A stretch of DNA of 64,000 bases from Orrella daihaiensis (lineage in GTDB: Bacteria; Pseudomonadota; Gammaproteobacteria; Burkholderiales; Burkholderiaceae_B): the NCBI RefSeq assembly GCF_022811525.1, contig NZ_CP063982.1, positions 2,480,001 to 2,544,000 of the forward strand. Reading direction: 5' to 3'. The position numbers were made by a program, and so were the translations under genes. The notes below the pieces were generated by a model. The model was not told where the DNA came from and did not search any database. It saw only the letters and a program-made list of their open reading frames with translations. Positions 1 through 9,500 of the stretch are shown one piece after another; position 1 is the first letter of the stretch; each line of letters begins with the position of its first letter.

Positions 1-1
1 T

Positions 2-124
2 CGCCTTGAGATCGCCATTCGTCGGTTGCGCAAAAAGATGGAAGAAAACACTGCTGAAGCATTCCCGCTCACCACCGTTTACGGTGAGGGCTATTCTTTC
101 AACAGCCCGATCTCAAGTTTATGA
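2..124 (+). CDS. OmpR/PhoB-type response regulator, C-terminal end (partial)
   Basis: Only the last 40 codons are in the window; the gene starts to the left. The reading frame ends in the typical tail of an OmpR/PhoB winged-helix output domain: a recognition-helix segment (IAIRRLRKKME) followed by the beta-hairpin wing (LTTVYGEGYSF). It is convergent with the histidine kinase at 119-2143, overlapping its last 6 bases. The second kinase in this window has a convergent regulator in the same position, so the two are very probably partners. The DNA-binding domain makes it the best candidate in view for binding the TTNCGAC direct repeats upstream of the hcp genes; that link is inferred. Confidence 0.85.
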   Translation, partial: RLEIAIRRLRKKMEENTAEAFPLTTVYGEGYSFNSPISSL

Positions 125-2143
125 ATGGGTTTGTAGATCCGAGTTGATGGGCAAGACAATCGTGAACCGAGTTCCCCGACCTGCTGGGTTGTCGCTAGCA
201 GCAACCGACCCCCCGTGCAACGTCACAATCTTGCGCACAAACGGCAACCCGAGTCCGACGCCCAGCACCGGGCTATCCGGATCAATCCGGAAGTATTCAT
301 CAAACACCTTTGCTTGCAATTCTTTGGCAATACCAATGCCTTGATCAGTCACATCAATTCGTAGGCTGCTGCCCTCGCGCGTAGCAGTCACACTGACAGT
401 GGTCCCAGCCGGTGAGTATTTACAAGCGTTATCAATCAGGTTCAGCACCGCGATTTGCAACAATCTCTCATCGGCATCAACAACCCCGATAGGTGAATTC
501 AACGAACAATCGATTCGATGGTTGGCGTGGTAAGCGTGGCATTTGGCAACCAGTTCCTCAAACCACTCGTCAAACTCGATCGGCTGCGTGTGCAGCTTGT
601 CTGTGGCGTTTTGCAGGCGATCACTCTGTAACCATTTCTCAAACAGAAGCGCCAAGCGCTGTGCAGCTGATCTCACAGTACCGATTCGTTTGCCTGAATT
701 GTCGATACCGGCCGTCAGTTCGCGCTGCAAAAGCGAGGTCTGAGTTTCGATTACACCCAAGGGGTTGCGAAACTCATGCGAGATCATGGCACCAAACCGG
801 ACATACTGCTCGCGCAAGCGCTTCTCAGCATCAAGCGAAGCCTGCAACTGCGCTGTACGCTCGACTACAGTCGCTTCGAGCTTGCGCTCTGAATCCTGCA
901 GGGTGGCAATGAGTGCCGCACGGGCAGCAAGCGCTTGCTGCTGCGCTAGTATCGTTGCCTGGTACTGCTGCCGAACCCGCACAAATAGTGCCACGGAAAA
1001 AAGCAACGCCGCCACGCCAGTGGCGATTTGCATCACATACAGGGTAAAGAGATTGCTCGCCACCCAGTCCATCGATCGCGTTGACGCAATTAAGGCACCT
1101 GCCCAAACCACCATCCAAGCCGCAAAAAAATAGGTCTCACTGCGCCGGCCCGCACGTGCAATCCACAGTACTGTCAGTACAACCACAGAACTGATGAGCG
1201 TAAAGACCGCGAACAGGCTATCGAGCACGGTGAACCTAAAGTCAAACATCCCACTGGCAGCAATCCCAAGCGCCAGACCCAGATAGGCCCAGGCAAACCA
1301 GCGCAAGGACTTCTTTAACAGCCCTGAGAGGTTCACATCCCGCAAAAACGCACTGGTCAACCATAGCGAGAAAGCACCAGCCAAGGCAAATGCCGTTGAC
1401 TGCAGGACCAACTCAGGTAGCGTTAAGTGTGGCCACAAAAACACCCGACCAAGGCCATTACCGACGAATATTGCAAATTCACTGGCGAGCAAGTAAGCAC
1501 TAAAAATCAGATAGGTCGCATCTTTGACCGACCACGCAAACAATAAAGCGTAAAGCAAGAGTGCCGCCAAGGAACCGAAATACAGCGCCTGTGCAAACAG
1601 GTGGTTGCCTTCCTGGACAAGAAATGCGGATTCAGTCTGTAGCTGTAAGGGCAAGGTCACTGGGCCATCAGGCACTACCCTGGCATAGATCGAAACAATG
1701 CCCGGGTGCAGCGTGATGGGCTGTGCATGATAGCGGTACTTTGAGAATGGCAATGACTTCTTGGCAGCCGATACAAAACCGGAACCCTCTTGGTGAGGAA
1801 TAAACCATTCAATGTCTCGCAAGTTGCCATAAGGGATATCGAGGACCCAGTCTGGGCTCACCCCTTTAGAGACTTGCAGTTCAATGCGAAGCCACAGAAC
1901 CCCGGCGTCTCGCGAAAGATTAAGCGCCGTGCCACTGACCTTGGGCTTGACAAACCGGGACTGCCAGTCCGGTGTGTTGATGGTCTCAATATCTAGCGCA
2001 GTAGGCGCATCGCGCAGGATAGACACTTCATGCGCAAGATTAATAGTGGAAGTGCCGGGCACGACGACAATTGCTGCCGTGGAAGACACTGGCAACAGCA
2101 ACGCAAAAATGAGCGATAACAATGATAGATAACGATTTGTCAT
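119..2143 (-). CDS. 7TMR-DISM sensor histidine kinase (copy 1)
   Basis: A 674-residue membrane histidine kinase. The order is: signal peptide (MTNRYLSLLSLIFALLLPV), periplasmic 7TMR-DISM extracellular domain (about 25-170), seven membrane helices (about 180-395), a coiled-coil linker, HisKA with the H-box SHEFRNP (phospho-accepting His near 456), and HATPase_c with N box (NLIDNACKYSP), G1 (DQGIGIA) and G2 (GVGLGL) motifs. DISM kinases are thought to sense small extracellular ligands; the ligand here is unknown. An upstream in-frame ATG at 2173 exists, but starting at 2143 places the signal peptide at the N-terminus. It lies 73 bases downstream of hcp1 on the same strand with a strong hairpin between, and is convergent with the response regulator ending at 124. 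It is a paralogue of the kinase at 11087-13129. Confidence 0.93.
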   Translation of the reverse strand: MTNRYLSLLSLIFALLLPVSSTAAIVVVPGTSTINLAHEVSILRDAPTALDIETINTPDWQSRFVKPKVSGTALNLSRDAGVLWLRIELQVSKGVSPDWVLDIPYGNLRDIEWFIPHQEGSGFVSAAKKSLPFSKYRYHAQPITLHPGIVSIYARVVPDGPVTLPLQLQTESAFLVQEGNHLFAQALYFGSLAALLLYALLFAWSVKDATYLIFSAYLLASEFAIFVGNGLGRVFLWPHLTLPELVLQSTAFALAGAFSLWLTSAFLRDVNLSGLLKKSLRWFAWAYLGLALGIAASGMFDFRFTVLDSLFAVFTLISSVVVLTVLWIARAGRRSETYFFAAWMVVWAGALIASTRSMDWVASNLFTLYVMQIATGVAALLFSVALFVRVRQQYQATILAQQQALAARAALIATLQDSERKLEATVVERTAQLQASLDAEKRLREQYVRFGAMISHEFRNPLGVIETQTSLLQRELTAGIDNSGKRIGTVRSAAQRLALLFEKWLQSDRLQNATDKLHTQPIEFDEWFEELVAKCHAYHANHRIDCSLNSPIGVVDADERLLQIAVLNLIDNACKYSPAGTTVSVTATREGSSLRIDVTDQGIGIAKELQAKVFDEYFRIDPDSPVLGVGLGLPFVRKIVTLHGGSVAASDNPAGRGTRFTIVLPINSDLQTHS

Positions 2144-2160
2144 TGGCCTGTCATCAAAAC

Positions 2161-2193
2161 AGCCTGACAGCATCGCTCAGATGCAGTCAGGCT
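2161..2193 (-). terminator. Hairpin between hcp1 and the kinase gene (terminator or attenuator)
   Basis: An inverted repeat with arms AGCCTGAC/GTCAGGCT (2161-2168 and 2186-2193) continues inward, after one mismatch, as GCATC/GATGC around a 5-base loop. On the minus strand it is followed by a short T tract (GTTTTG). It lies downstream of the hcp1 stop and upstream of the kinase start, so it probably ends most hcp transcripts while letting some read through into the kinase. Confidence 0.7.
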
Positions 2194-2216
2194 TGAACCT
2201 CGTCAGACTTTATCGA

Positions 2217-2705
2217 TCAGGACTTGGGTGCGTTCCACGAATCCTGAGCTTCGATGCCATCAGGCGTAAACGTTTCTACGATCGTCTCGTAAGTGAACGC
2301 CACCTCTTCCATATGCTCAATTGGCTTGTTGTCAGGATCGAGGCAGTTGGGCACAAACTTTCTCATGGAGGTAATGATCGCATTCTTGATCTCAACTGTG
2401 TAATACAGCTCCTCCTTACCCTGGGGCGAAATGCGGTAGTACTCAAGCTTGGCACTGGTCAACTGCTCACCTGAGGTCAAGGCTTGAAAGAGCTTGGGTG
2501 AGGACTTATCGATGGTCTTTAAGATGGTCAACGGTAGGTGAATGCGCTTGCCCGTGGGCAGGCCGGTCTGGATCGACTTTGGAATTTCAATGGTGTGATC
2601 TACACCCTGGACAAGAATCTTGCCCTCGTGGTTCTCGATAGTGCAGCCACCTTCAATACTACCTTGGGTCTGACCGGTGACTGAAAGGTATCCTGGCATT
2701 GGCAT
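2217..2705 (-). CDS. hcp: Hcp family type VI secretion tube protein (copy 1)
   Basis: A 162-residue Hcp (T6SS effector/Hcp1 family, PF05638) of normal length. It begins MPMPGYLSVTG and carries typical Hcp features: the early GGCTI segment, HTIEIPKSIQTGLPTGKRIH, and the YYRISPQGKEELYYTVEI strand pair. Hcp forms hexameric rings that build the inner tube of the type VI machine and can carry effectors. The start is set by AAGGAG placed 7 bases before the ATG. It is the first gene of a unit with the kinase at 119-2143. No tss genes are in the window, so this is an orphan hcp. It differs from copies 2 and 3 at a modest number of positions, mainly in the first 70 residues. Confidence 0.95.
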   Translation of the reverse strand: MPMPGYLSVTGQTQGSIEGGCTIENHEGKILVQGVDHTIEIPKSIQTGLPTGKRIHLPLTILKTIDKSSPKLFQALTSGEQLTSAKLEYYRISPQGKEELYYTVEIKNAIITSMRKFVPNCLDPDNKPIEHMEEVAFTYETIVETFTPDGIEAQDSWNAPKS

Positions 2706-2785
2706 GATCGTTCTCCTTCGATAGGTTGCCTTGTATCAATTACCTTTATTAATTTCTTGTTGTCTTTAATTGGATTTACTTGAAA

Positions 2786-2874
2786 TTCAACCTTGATTCA
2801 ACATGGCTCCATCTTAAAAATCATCTACGGCTATGGCCATGCCCAGGCACCGAACAATTGCGACAAATAACGAC
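2786..2874 (-). promoter_or_regulatory. hcp1 upstream region: conserved block and response-regulator-like direct repeat
   Basis: Two elements are shared with hcp2 and hcp3. The first is a 35-base block at 2786-2820 (one difference from the other copies) that contains a possible -10, TAAGAT read on the minus strand (2816 to 2811). The second is a direct repeat on the plus strand, TTGCGAC (2858-2864) and TAACGAC (2868-2874), with a 10-bp period. The distance from TAAGAT to the repeat is 42 bases, the same as in hcp2 and hcp3. Direct repeats at 10-11 bp are typical of OmpR/PhoB binding sites. The remainder of this gap (2875-3075) shows only a small GC hairpin at 3021-3046 ahead of the transporter gene. 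Confidence 0.6.
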
Positions 2875-3075
2875 ATTAGGCAAACCAAACATGTATTTGA
2901 GTGTTGTCATCACCCCGTCATCGTGACACACCACTTAAGGCACCCACCAGCGAAATGTCATGGAATGTAATAAACAGTCAGCGCACAGCCTGCCAAACTC
3001 GAACAACATGAACATTGCCACCCCTTCGGACACAAGTCCGCGAGGGTAACTATTGTTCAAAGCGACGCAATACGT

Positions 3076-4509
3076 ATGAGTGCCGACAAAACGGGATCCA
3101 TTGATTTGACAACACAGGTAAGCAACTGGGAAATAGGGGGTTGGATCGCCACTTTGGTGCTCTCACCCGTTTGTTATGTGGTAGCGCATCACCTCGGCAT
3201 GACGATGCAAGGGTCGCTCTTTACTGCCATCATGGCTACCGTTATTCTGATGTGGTTGTTTAACCTGGTTGACGATTACATTCCGCCCCTCATGGGCATG
3301 TTCGCGGGCCTATTTTTTGGGTTGGCGCCTGCTTCTGTAGCACTCGCGGGCATGGCATCACCGAGCCTCTTGACCCTCATGGGCGTGTTTGCGCTAGCGT
3401 CTGTGATAGCAGAGTCTGGGCTAAGCCGACGGGTCGTGCTGAGTCTGCTCCTAAAGTTGCCAAACCGGTTTTTCTGGCAAGAAAACATTCTTGTCTTCTG
3501 CGGCCTGCTGCTATCACTTGTGTCACCATCAGGCAACAGTCGTATCTCTCTGCTGCTGCCTTTATTCAAGGAAATGTCGCAGAGCTTGCACTTACCCAAA
3601 AGAGGGGTAGCGATCACGTCCCTAATGGCTGCTACTTATGGTGGTGCCATGCTGTTTTCTACTGCGCTAGCCAACAGCAAGTCGGCCAGTGTAGCCGCCA
3701 TGAGCATGCTGCCAACCTACCTACAGAATCAATATTTGGGCATATTCTGGCTGATGGCCGCTGCCTTGCCAATCATTTTTTTAGTGGTGATTCATCTGGC
3801 GAGCATCAAGGTCATGTTTCGCGGCGAAACGCCCAGCAAAATTGACAAAGACACGGTACGAGCCCAGCTCAAGGCGCTTGGCAAACCTGGCTACAACGAG
3901 AAGTGTGGCGCCATTGCCTTCCTGTTTTTCTTCATCGGGTCGCTCACCACCGGGATTCACTTTGTCAATATCGCCAATATCGCCGGGATGACAATCTTAC
4001 TGTTGCTTTTGGCTGGTGTTTTCACCAAAGCAGGGTTTCAGAAATCGATTGACTGGCCCATGATTTTTTTCATGCTAAGCATGGACAGCATGATGCGAAC
4101 CCTGAGCTATCTTGGCCTGGACCAGCAATTGTCAAACTTTATGGGCAGCTTTTATACCTTTGTGGATGGCAGCTTCGTGCTCTATACCTTGGCAACACTA
4201 GCCACAACCGTTGTCATGCGACTGGCCTTTCCGGTAGCAGCTGGCATGTTGCTAAGCTTCATCATCCTTTTGCCAATCACAATCACCCAAGGCTACAGTC
4301 CCTGGATATGCCTGTTTTTAACAGCCATGTTCAGTGATATCTGGTTCTTTCGTTATCAAAGTTCAGTCTATCTGACCGCCTGGAACTCCAATGCCGTGCT
4401 CGACTTCGAACACAAATGGTTTATGCGGCATAACAATGTCATGAACCTCGCACGTGTGCTGTGTGTTTTTGCAGCGATACCCATTTGGCAATGGATGGAA
4501 CTCATATGA
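3076..4509 (+). CDS. SLC13/DASS-like anion transporter
   Basis: A 477-residue inner-membrane protein with about 11-12 hydrophobic helices and few charged loops. The pattern fits the divalent anion:Na+ symporter (SLC13/CitT) or wider ion-transporter superfamily: two related halves, Ser/Asn-rich re-entrant segments (SPSGNSR near 155 and TAWNSN near 437), and a soluble loop near 250-275. The substrate cannot be read from sequence; di- or tricarboxylates or sulfate are usual. Its stop overlaps the start of the next gene (ATGA), so the two are translationally coupled. A small hairpin (3021-3046) lies in its leader. Confidence 0.75.
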   Translation: MSADKTGSIDLTTQVSNWEIGGWIATLVLSPVCYVVAHHLGMTMQGSLFTAIMATVILMWLFNLVDDYIPPLMGMFAGLFFGLAPASVALAGMASPSLLTLMGVFALASVIAESGLSRRVVLSLLLKLPNRFFWQENILVFCGLLLSLVSPSGNSRISLLLPLFKEMSQSLHLPKRGVAITSLMAATYGGAMLFSTALANSKSASVAAMSMLPTYLQNQYLGIFWLMAAALPIIFLVVIHLASIKVMFRGETPSKIDKDTVRAQLKALGKPGYNEKCGAIAFLFFFIGSLTTGIHFVNIANIAGMTILLLLLAGVFTKAGFQKSIDWPMIFFMLSMDSMMRTLSYLGLDQQLSNFMGSFYTFVDGSFVLYTLATLATTVVMRLAFPVAAGMLLSFIILLPITITQGYSPWICLFLTAMFSDIWFFRYQSSVYLTAWNSNAVLDFEHKWFMRHNNVMNLARVLCVFAAIPIWQWMELI

Positions 4510-5522
4510 GAGCGCGGGCACTTCAGTGGATTATCACCCTGACGGTTGCGTCATTTTTAGCTTGGGTTTTTGTTATAAGCGTGACAAAGCCCCGGATTCT
4601 TGTGCTTCAGTCACTCAGCCAGGATTCCGATTGGGCTAAGAAGATTGAGCACGGGATGCAAGAACAACTGCGACAAAATAAACTACCGGTGGCTGTCGAC
4701 TTTCATTACATGAACCTTGATACCGACGGCACTCAGCCTAACGTTGCTGTGGCTGCTGCTTTGCGAGCAATTCGAGCGTCACAACCTGACCTGCTGATTT
4801 CTGTCGATGATGAAAGTAACAAGCTTGTCACCAGTCAGCTTAGTCCCACGTCACGTCCCGCTGTCGCATATCTGGCCATTCTCGAAACTCCGGCTACTTA
4901 TGGCTATAGCCCCAACACTCGAGCAACTGGCCTAGAGGAACAAGTCCCTCATGAGGCAATTATTGATTTGCTGGCCAAGCTCAAGCCTTCAAAACCGCTT
5001 CGGATCGCCATTATCGGAGTAGATAGCGCCACTGGCAACGCAGAGATGAAGCGGCTCCTTGCTTCGGACTGGCAGCATCACAGCATTGGCCCTACCAAGC
5101 TAGTAGAAACCAATAAGCAGTGGCAGGAATTCGTTCTGAATGATGCAAAAGATGCCGATGTCTTGCTCGTGCTTGACACCGATATGCTTCAAGCCGAAGA
5201 GGTCGGTGTTTTAATGCCCGTCTCTGAAATTATTCAATGGACAGAGACGAATGCTCGAGCGCTACCGATTGGCATCCGGGAAAACTATGTTACGCATGGC
5301 GGTGGCCTGGCAATCAGCGCCCCCCCATCGGTATATGGCAAATTAGCCATGCAATTGGCACTTCAATGGATTGACGATGGGCTTGAGTCTGGCGTTCCTG
5401 CGCCAATCCAAGTGCCCTATTTCTATGTATCGATAAGGGCGTCAGCTACGGAGAAACGAGGCATCGAGCTACCATTGGTCTATCAGGAGCTGGCAAGGTC
5501 TACCGGTGGTCTGTATCCTTGA
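4506..5522 (+). CDS. Membrane-anchored periplasmic binding-like protein (ABC_sub_bind type)
   Basis: A 338-residue protein with an N-terminal membrane anchor or uncleaved signal (IITLTVASFLAWVFVISV) and then a two-lobed alpha/beta domain. It resembles the ABC substrate-binding family PF04392: RILVLQSLSQDSDWAKKIE opens the first lobe and LRIAIIGVDSATGNAEM the second. The ATG at 4506 overlaps the transporter stop; a GTG further upstream (4461) would put extra residues before the signal and is disfavoured. No ABC permease or ATPase is adjacent, so it may serve the SLC13-like transporter or act as a sensor. Family assignment is moderate. Confidence 0.6.
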   Translation: MRARALQWIITLTVASFLAWVFVISVTKPRILVLQSLSQDSDWAKKIEHGMQEQLRQNKLPVAVDFHYMNLDTDGTQPNVAVAAALRAIRASQPDLLISVDDESNKLVTSQLSPTSRPAVAYLAILETPATYGYSPNTRATGLEEQVPHEAIIDLLAKLKPSKPLRIAIIGVDSATGNAEMKRLLASDWQHHSIGPTKLVETNKQWQEFVLNDAKDADVLLVLDTDMLQAEEVGVLMPVSEIIQWTETNARALPIGIRENYVTHGGGLAISAPPSVYGKLAMQLALQWIDDGLESGVPAPIQVPYFYVSIRASATEKRGIELPLVYQELARSTGGLYP

Positions 5523-5601
5523 GGCAACCTGATGCAACTGTTGTGTTTAATTGCGAACACACCACACCCGAACAAACAATACGGCATATCACCGAACACT
5601 T

Positions 5602-6222
5602 ATGTTCCCTTCAGACTTCACCTACGAGTTTTTTACGCTACTGGTCATTCTCGATCCGATCGCCACGGTGCCAATATTTCTGGCGGTCAGTTATGGGCTA
5701 GGCTGGCAAGACCGCTTGAGAGTTGCCTTGATGGCGCTCGGGGTTGCATTTGGCATCCTGACTGCGTTCATTTTTTTGGGACTAGAGTTCCTCAAGGTTC
5801 TCGATATCTCCACCACATCGTTTCAGCTAGCTGGCTCATTGATTCTATTTTTACTGGGCTTGGATATGGTCACCGGCAGGCTACAGGTGGAGATCGCGAA
5901 ATTGCCAGCTAACGCAACGATCTTACAGCGATCTATTTACCCGCTAGCCATGCCCACCATTGCCGGTGCCGGGGCGATTTTGACGGTGGTAATGCTGTCA
6001 GACAATCATGCGAGAGTCCTGGCCGAGCAATTGCGGACTACGATGGTACTGGCTGCTTGTCTACTGGTTCATTTGGTTTCGTTTACGGTCAGTGGATTCA
6101 TCATGCGCTATCTGGGTCTGGCCGGCATTCAAATCGTCACGCGGGTGTTTGGCTTGATGATTTGCAGCATTGCCGTGTCTGGTGTGGTGACAGCCATCAA
6201 GTTGAGTTTTGGATTGAGCTAG
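5602..6222 (+). CDS. MarC family integral membrane protein
   Basis: A 206-residue protein with about six membrane helices and MarC (UPF0056) features: the N-terminal FTLLVILDPIATVPIFL, the central GxxLFLLGLDM segment, and a conserved PLAMPTIAGAGAI loop. The family's function is unsettled; an old link to multiple antibiotic resistance was not upheld. The ATG at 5602 begins directly before the first conserved helix; an in-frame TTG at 5551 would add an unlikely polar leader. It follows the transporter pair by about 80 bases on the same strand. Confidence 0.85.
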   Translation: MFPSDFTYEFFTLLVILDPIATVPIFLAVSYGLGWQDRLRVALMALGVAFGILTAFIFLGLEFLKVLDISTTSFQLAGSLILFLLGLDMVTGRLQVEIAKLPANATILQRSIYPLAMPTIAGAGAILTVVMLSDNHARVLAEQLRTTMVLAACLLVHLVSFTVSGFIMRYLGLAGIQIVTRVFGLMICSIAVSGVVTAIKLSFGLS

Positions 6223-6292
6223 CGCAAGAAGAACAAGCTCAACCTCGATGTCTAGCCTCCCAAGCGGCCAGGCGCTTGCATGTTGCGCTAGC
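6218..6292. repeat. Long-range inverted repeat enclosing a hairpin after marC
   Basis: GCTAGCGCAA at 6218-6227 is perfectly complementary to TTGCGCTAGC at 6283-6292. Inside the 55-base loop a second hairpin, CAAGCG/CGCTTG (6261-6266 and 6273-6278), is present. There is no T tract after the outer arm, so this is not a classical intrinsic terminator. It may be an RNA structure at the 3' end of the marC transcript. Confidence 0.4.
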
Positions 6293-6332
6293 CCATCACA
6301 ATTTCGGGGCGATTGACTCGTATTCGAACTAC

Positions 6333-6359
6333 TTCCGACGAGTTCCGACAAACTCCGAC
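6333..6359 (+). promoter_or_regulatory. Triple direct repeat upstream of the large putative exoprotein gene
   Basis: TTCCGAC (6333-6339), TTCCGAC (6343-6349) and CTCCGAC (6353-6359) repeat with an exact 10-bp period, ending 148 bases before the ATG at 6507. The same heptamer pair occurs upstream of all three hcp genes at 146-153 bases from their starts, but in the opposite orientation relative to the gene. This is the typical layout of an OmpR/PhoB-family binding site. The rest of the 6223-6506 gap shows no further clear signal. Confidence 0.6.
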
Positions 6360-6506
6360 ATTGACTGAACGCCTGGCAATCATCCAAGCCTAAGTAAAGG
6401 CTAACGGCGTTCACGTTAGTACGATTGCACGTAACGCGCTGTAATGTACGTGAACCGGTTGAAACCCTAAACTAGTCTCAATAGATACCAAATTTAAATC
6501 TGAACT

Positions 6507-9500
6507 ATGTCCACTCATCACGCGACTCACCTTTGGATCACTGACATTACTAGACGAGCACGTTCAGGCGAACTTAACAAAGCAATCGAGTCAAGTTTTG
6601 GAAGTGCTGACCGAGTTCAGGAAATTACGGCTGCCATCGAGCTGCTCGGACAAGGCAATGTCTCAGCTTTACCCAAAATTTCAGTCCTGAGCCAAGCGCA
6701 ACTTGAAGGTCATCTCGGTGCGTACAGTTCAGAAACCGACACGATTTTCATCAGTCACGAAGCCTTGCAATATCCCTTGATTGCGCTTGAGGTGCTGACC
6801 CATGAGTTAGGGCATTCGGTTGCCAGCCGCTACTACGCCGATACAGTTGATCCTGAAGCTGCTTATCAATTCACCGAGGTACTACTGGGTCAAGACCACG
6901 CACTCGTGCTGTCTTCTAGTGCCCGCCACGAACACACGACGCAAAGCGATGAACACAGCGATCAATTCATCTTACCTGGTACACATATTCCTTCGGATCT
7001 TCAATGGTTCGACACATCGCTGCATATTGACTGGGCACGCGCGCAGCTGCCCATGCTCAATGCTCGAGCATTTGATTTACTCAAGCTTGGTCAGAATGAT
7101 TCAGATGCCTTCGTCGGAGTCGCGCGGGTCGGGGTTTTTTCACCATACGGTCTGCAAACGGATAGCAGCACTCACTTTGATAACAATAACGTTCGCGGCA
7201 GCTTAGAGTCTATGCGCAAGCGCTGGACCAATGGGATTGAGCGCTTTGACGATACGGATATTGGTCGAAAGCTAAACCTACCATTTGTCGATAAAGCCTT
7301 GGTTGGTCCCTCATTCGATGGCGCCAACGCGGGCGTGGAGAATTTGCTTTATCGCTTTGGCCAGATTACTCACGCCATGCAGGATTTCTATTCACACTCG
7401 AATTGGATCGAAATGGTGCGCGGCACTCGCAATGAGTGGATAACGCCTGACACCTTGCTGGACGCTTCGTTCGATTTACCAGTGCAACTTAATCCAGGTA
7501 GTTATCTGAATAACGCACCCGATGTCATGGTCGCCATGAGCGGGCCCGATTACGACGCAACGCTTGCACTTGCTGGGACTGGCATCTACGCCACCGGGCC
7601 CAAGTCGGTTTACTGGTGGGTCAATGATCGGCAAGACGGCTGGGGTGAAACGTTTGCCAACCCGCTATCAGGTGGCGAAATAGGTGGTCTGATGACCGGT
7701 GCCGTGAATTCGGCAGTCTACTATGACACCAACTACAGCGTGCCACTTAGAGCGGTTGATCGGGCAGGGTTTCTCGACAAAGAGTATTACCGCGGCTTTT
7801 CTCACGGCGGCTTAGCCGGAGAGATCATAGGCCAGTGGATGAGCCCCTTATCCAAAGACAAAGCAGATAACGGGCGGTTTGCCGACAAAAGCGCGAATCG
7901 GGTTCTGTTTGAAGACGCACAAGCGTACGCCGCGCTACAAGTAAGACACGACTTTGACCGCATGGGTAACCTGATTTTCAAGAACCATGGCATCGATGGC
8001 CTGCAAAAGTTTGCCAACTTTGCCATTGTTGAGTCTGATCGCGATTTATTTGTCTCAACCTACAGCCAGCCTAATGCGCGCTGGGACTGGAATGCTACCG
8101 ATGCGGCGTTTGCCCCGGTGATGGCATTTATGTCAGCCCCAGAAGATGAGGGCCATGATCACGCTGAAGACTTCCATTTCGATGAAGCAAACATGCGCTT
8201 TATCGAGGTTTTCTATACAAGCGATGCCCCCAATTTCACCACACAAGCTAACCGCACTTATCTTACCCAAGTCAATATTGACGGGCAGTGGTTTGATGCC
8301 GCAGAAGGCCTAATCAACACCCACCACGATCACATGCACGACTATGGGCCCGAAGCCTTTTTACCTGCGTCGGTACAACACGCTGACACCGGGGGACGCA
8401 TGCTCTACAGCGACTCCAACCATGATGAGGGCCATTACCTTGGAACCATCTACTCAGTGGTCAACGTGAACTTTGACGCCCGCGTCTATATCAACCATTT
8501 CGATGTCGGTTTGGACGAGGTGCACGTAGTCGACACTCAAGGCGCTCTGATAGAGGCAGTTGACATCGATCGTGCAGACTATGCCCAAACGCGCCAGTAT
8601 TTGCTGGACACCTATAACATCAAGCTCAATGCCCGCCCGGAAACCCAAGTACTCAGCCACGCACTGGCCATTCGTTCGTCAGAAGTCAACGGATCGGTGA
8701 TTCTGCAAGCTTCTGATTTTTTTGCTAGCCCAGATTCTGTGCATGCTGCAAATCATGACCCTGACGCCGGCCTTCATACCGATGTGCGGTTCGCAGGACA
8801 TGATCAGACACGAGCATGGCTCACCTTACTGGAGGATGGCACACTTGAAATCAGCGATGTCAGCCTCGCACCACAAGGGATCCATGAGATCTACGTCAGT
8901 GTGCACGATGAAGCTGGTTTACTTGAAGGAGCCATGATCACGCTAGCCATTGATCCAGAAATCACCGTGGGCTCAACAGCCTACGACCCCATGAGTCAAA
9001 TCGATCTGTCGTTTCGAAATCCCAGCGAATCGGCCATTGGCATTTTTGGGCAAGTCGTCAACGATCACGGCCTACCAGTTTCATTCGTAGAACACTTCGG
9101 TGTGCGCATCGGGGATGCAGCTGGTGTACCCACTGGTCTAGACGCTAGCGCTATCTCCAGTAATCTCGCTGACTCAATCGACCATGGCACGATGCAATTT
9201 TTTGCGCTTCACTACGACACGCAACAGATGGTGGCCTTGGCGATCACTCAAACCGGCCAAGACCAGTATGCTCTATCTCAAGGTGACGAGATCTTGGCTG
9301 ACTTGTCCGTCAGCCAGAGCACCGGCGTATCATCGACTTACATTGATGAGATCTACGTTAATGGCCTAGAAGACGTGCTACTCGGGATTCCGTTGAACAC
9401 CTCGGTCGTTGAACCTGTTTCGAATTCGCCTAAACAAGATCACCAGATCAGCATCGAGGCAACCGCGGCGAGTGAGTCCTACTACAGCGGTGAGTTTGGA

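Noticed and set aside
6333..6359. Short CRISPR-like array
   Set aside because: The repeat unit is only 7 bases with 3-base gaps, and similar pairs precede other genes, so it is a regulator site.
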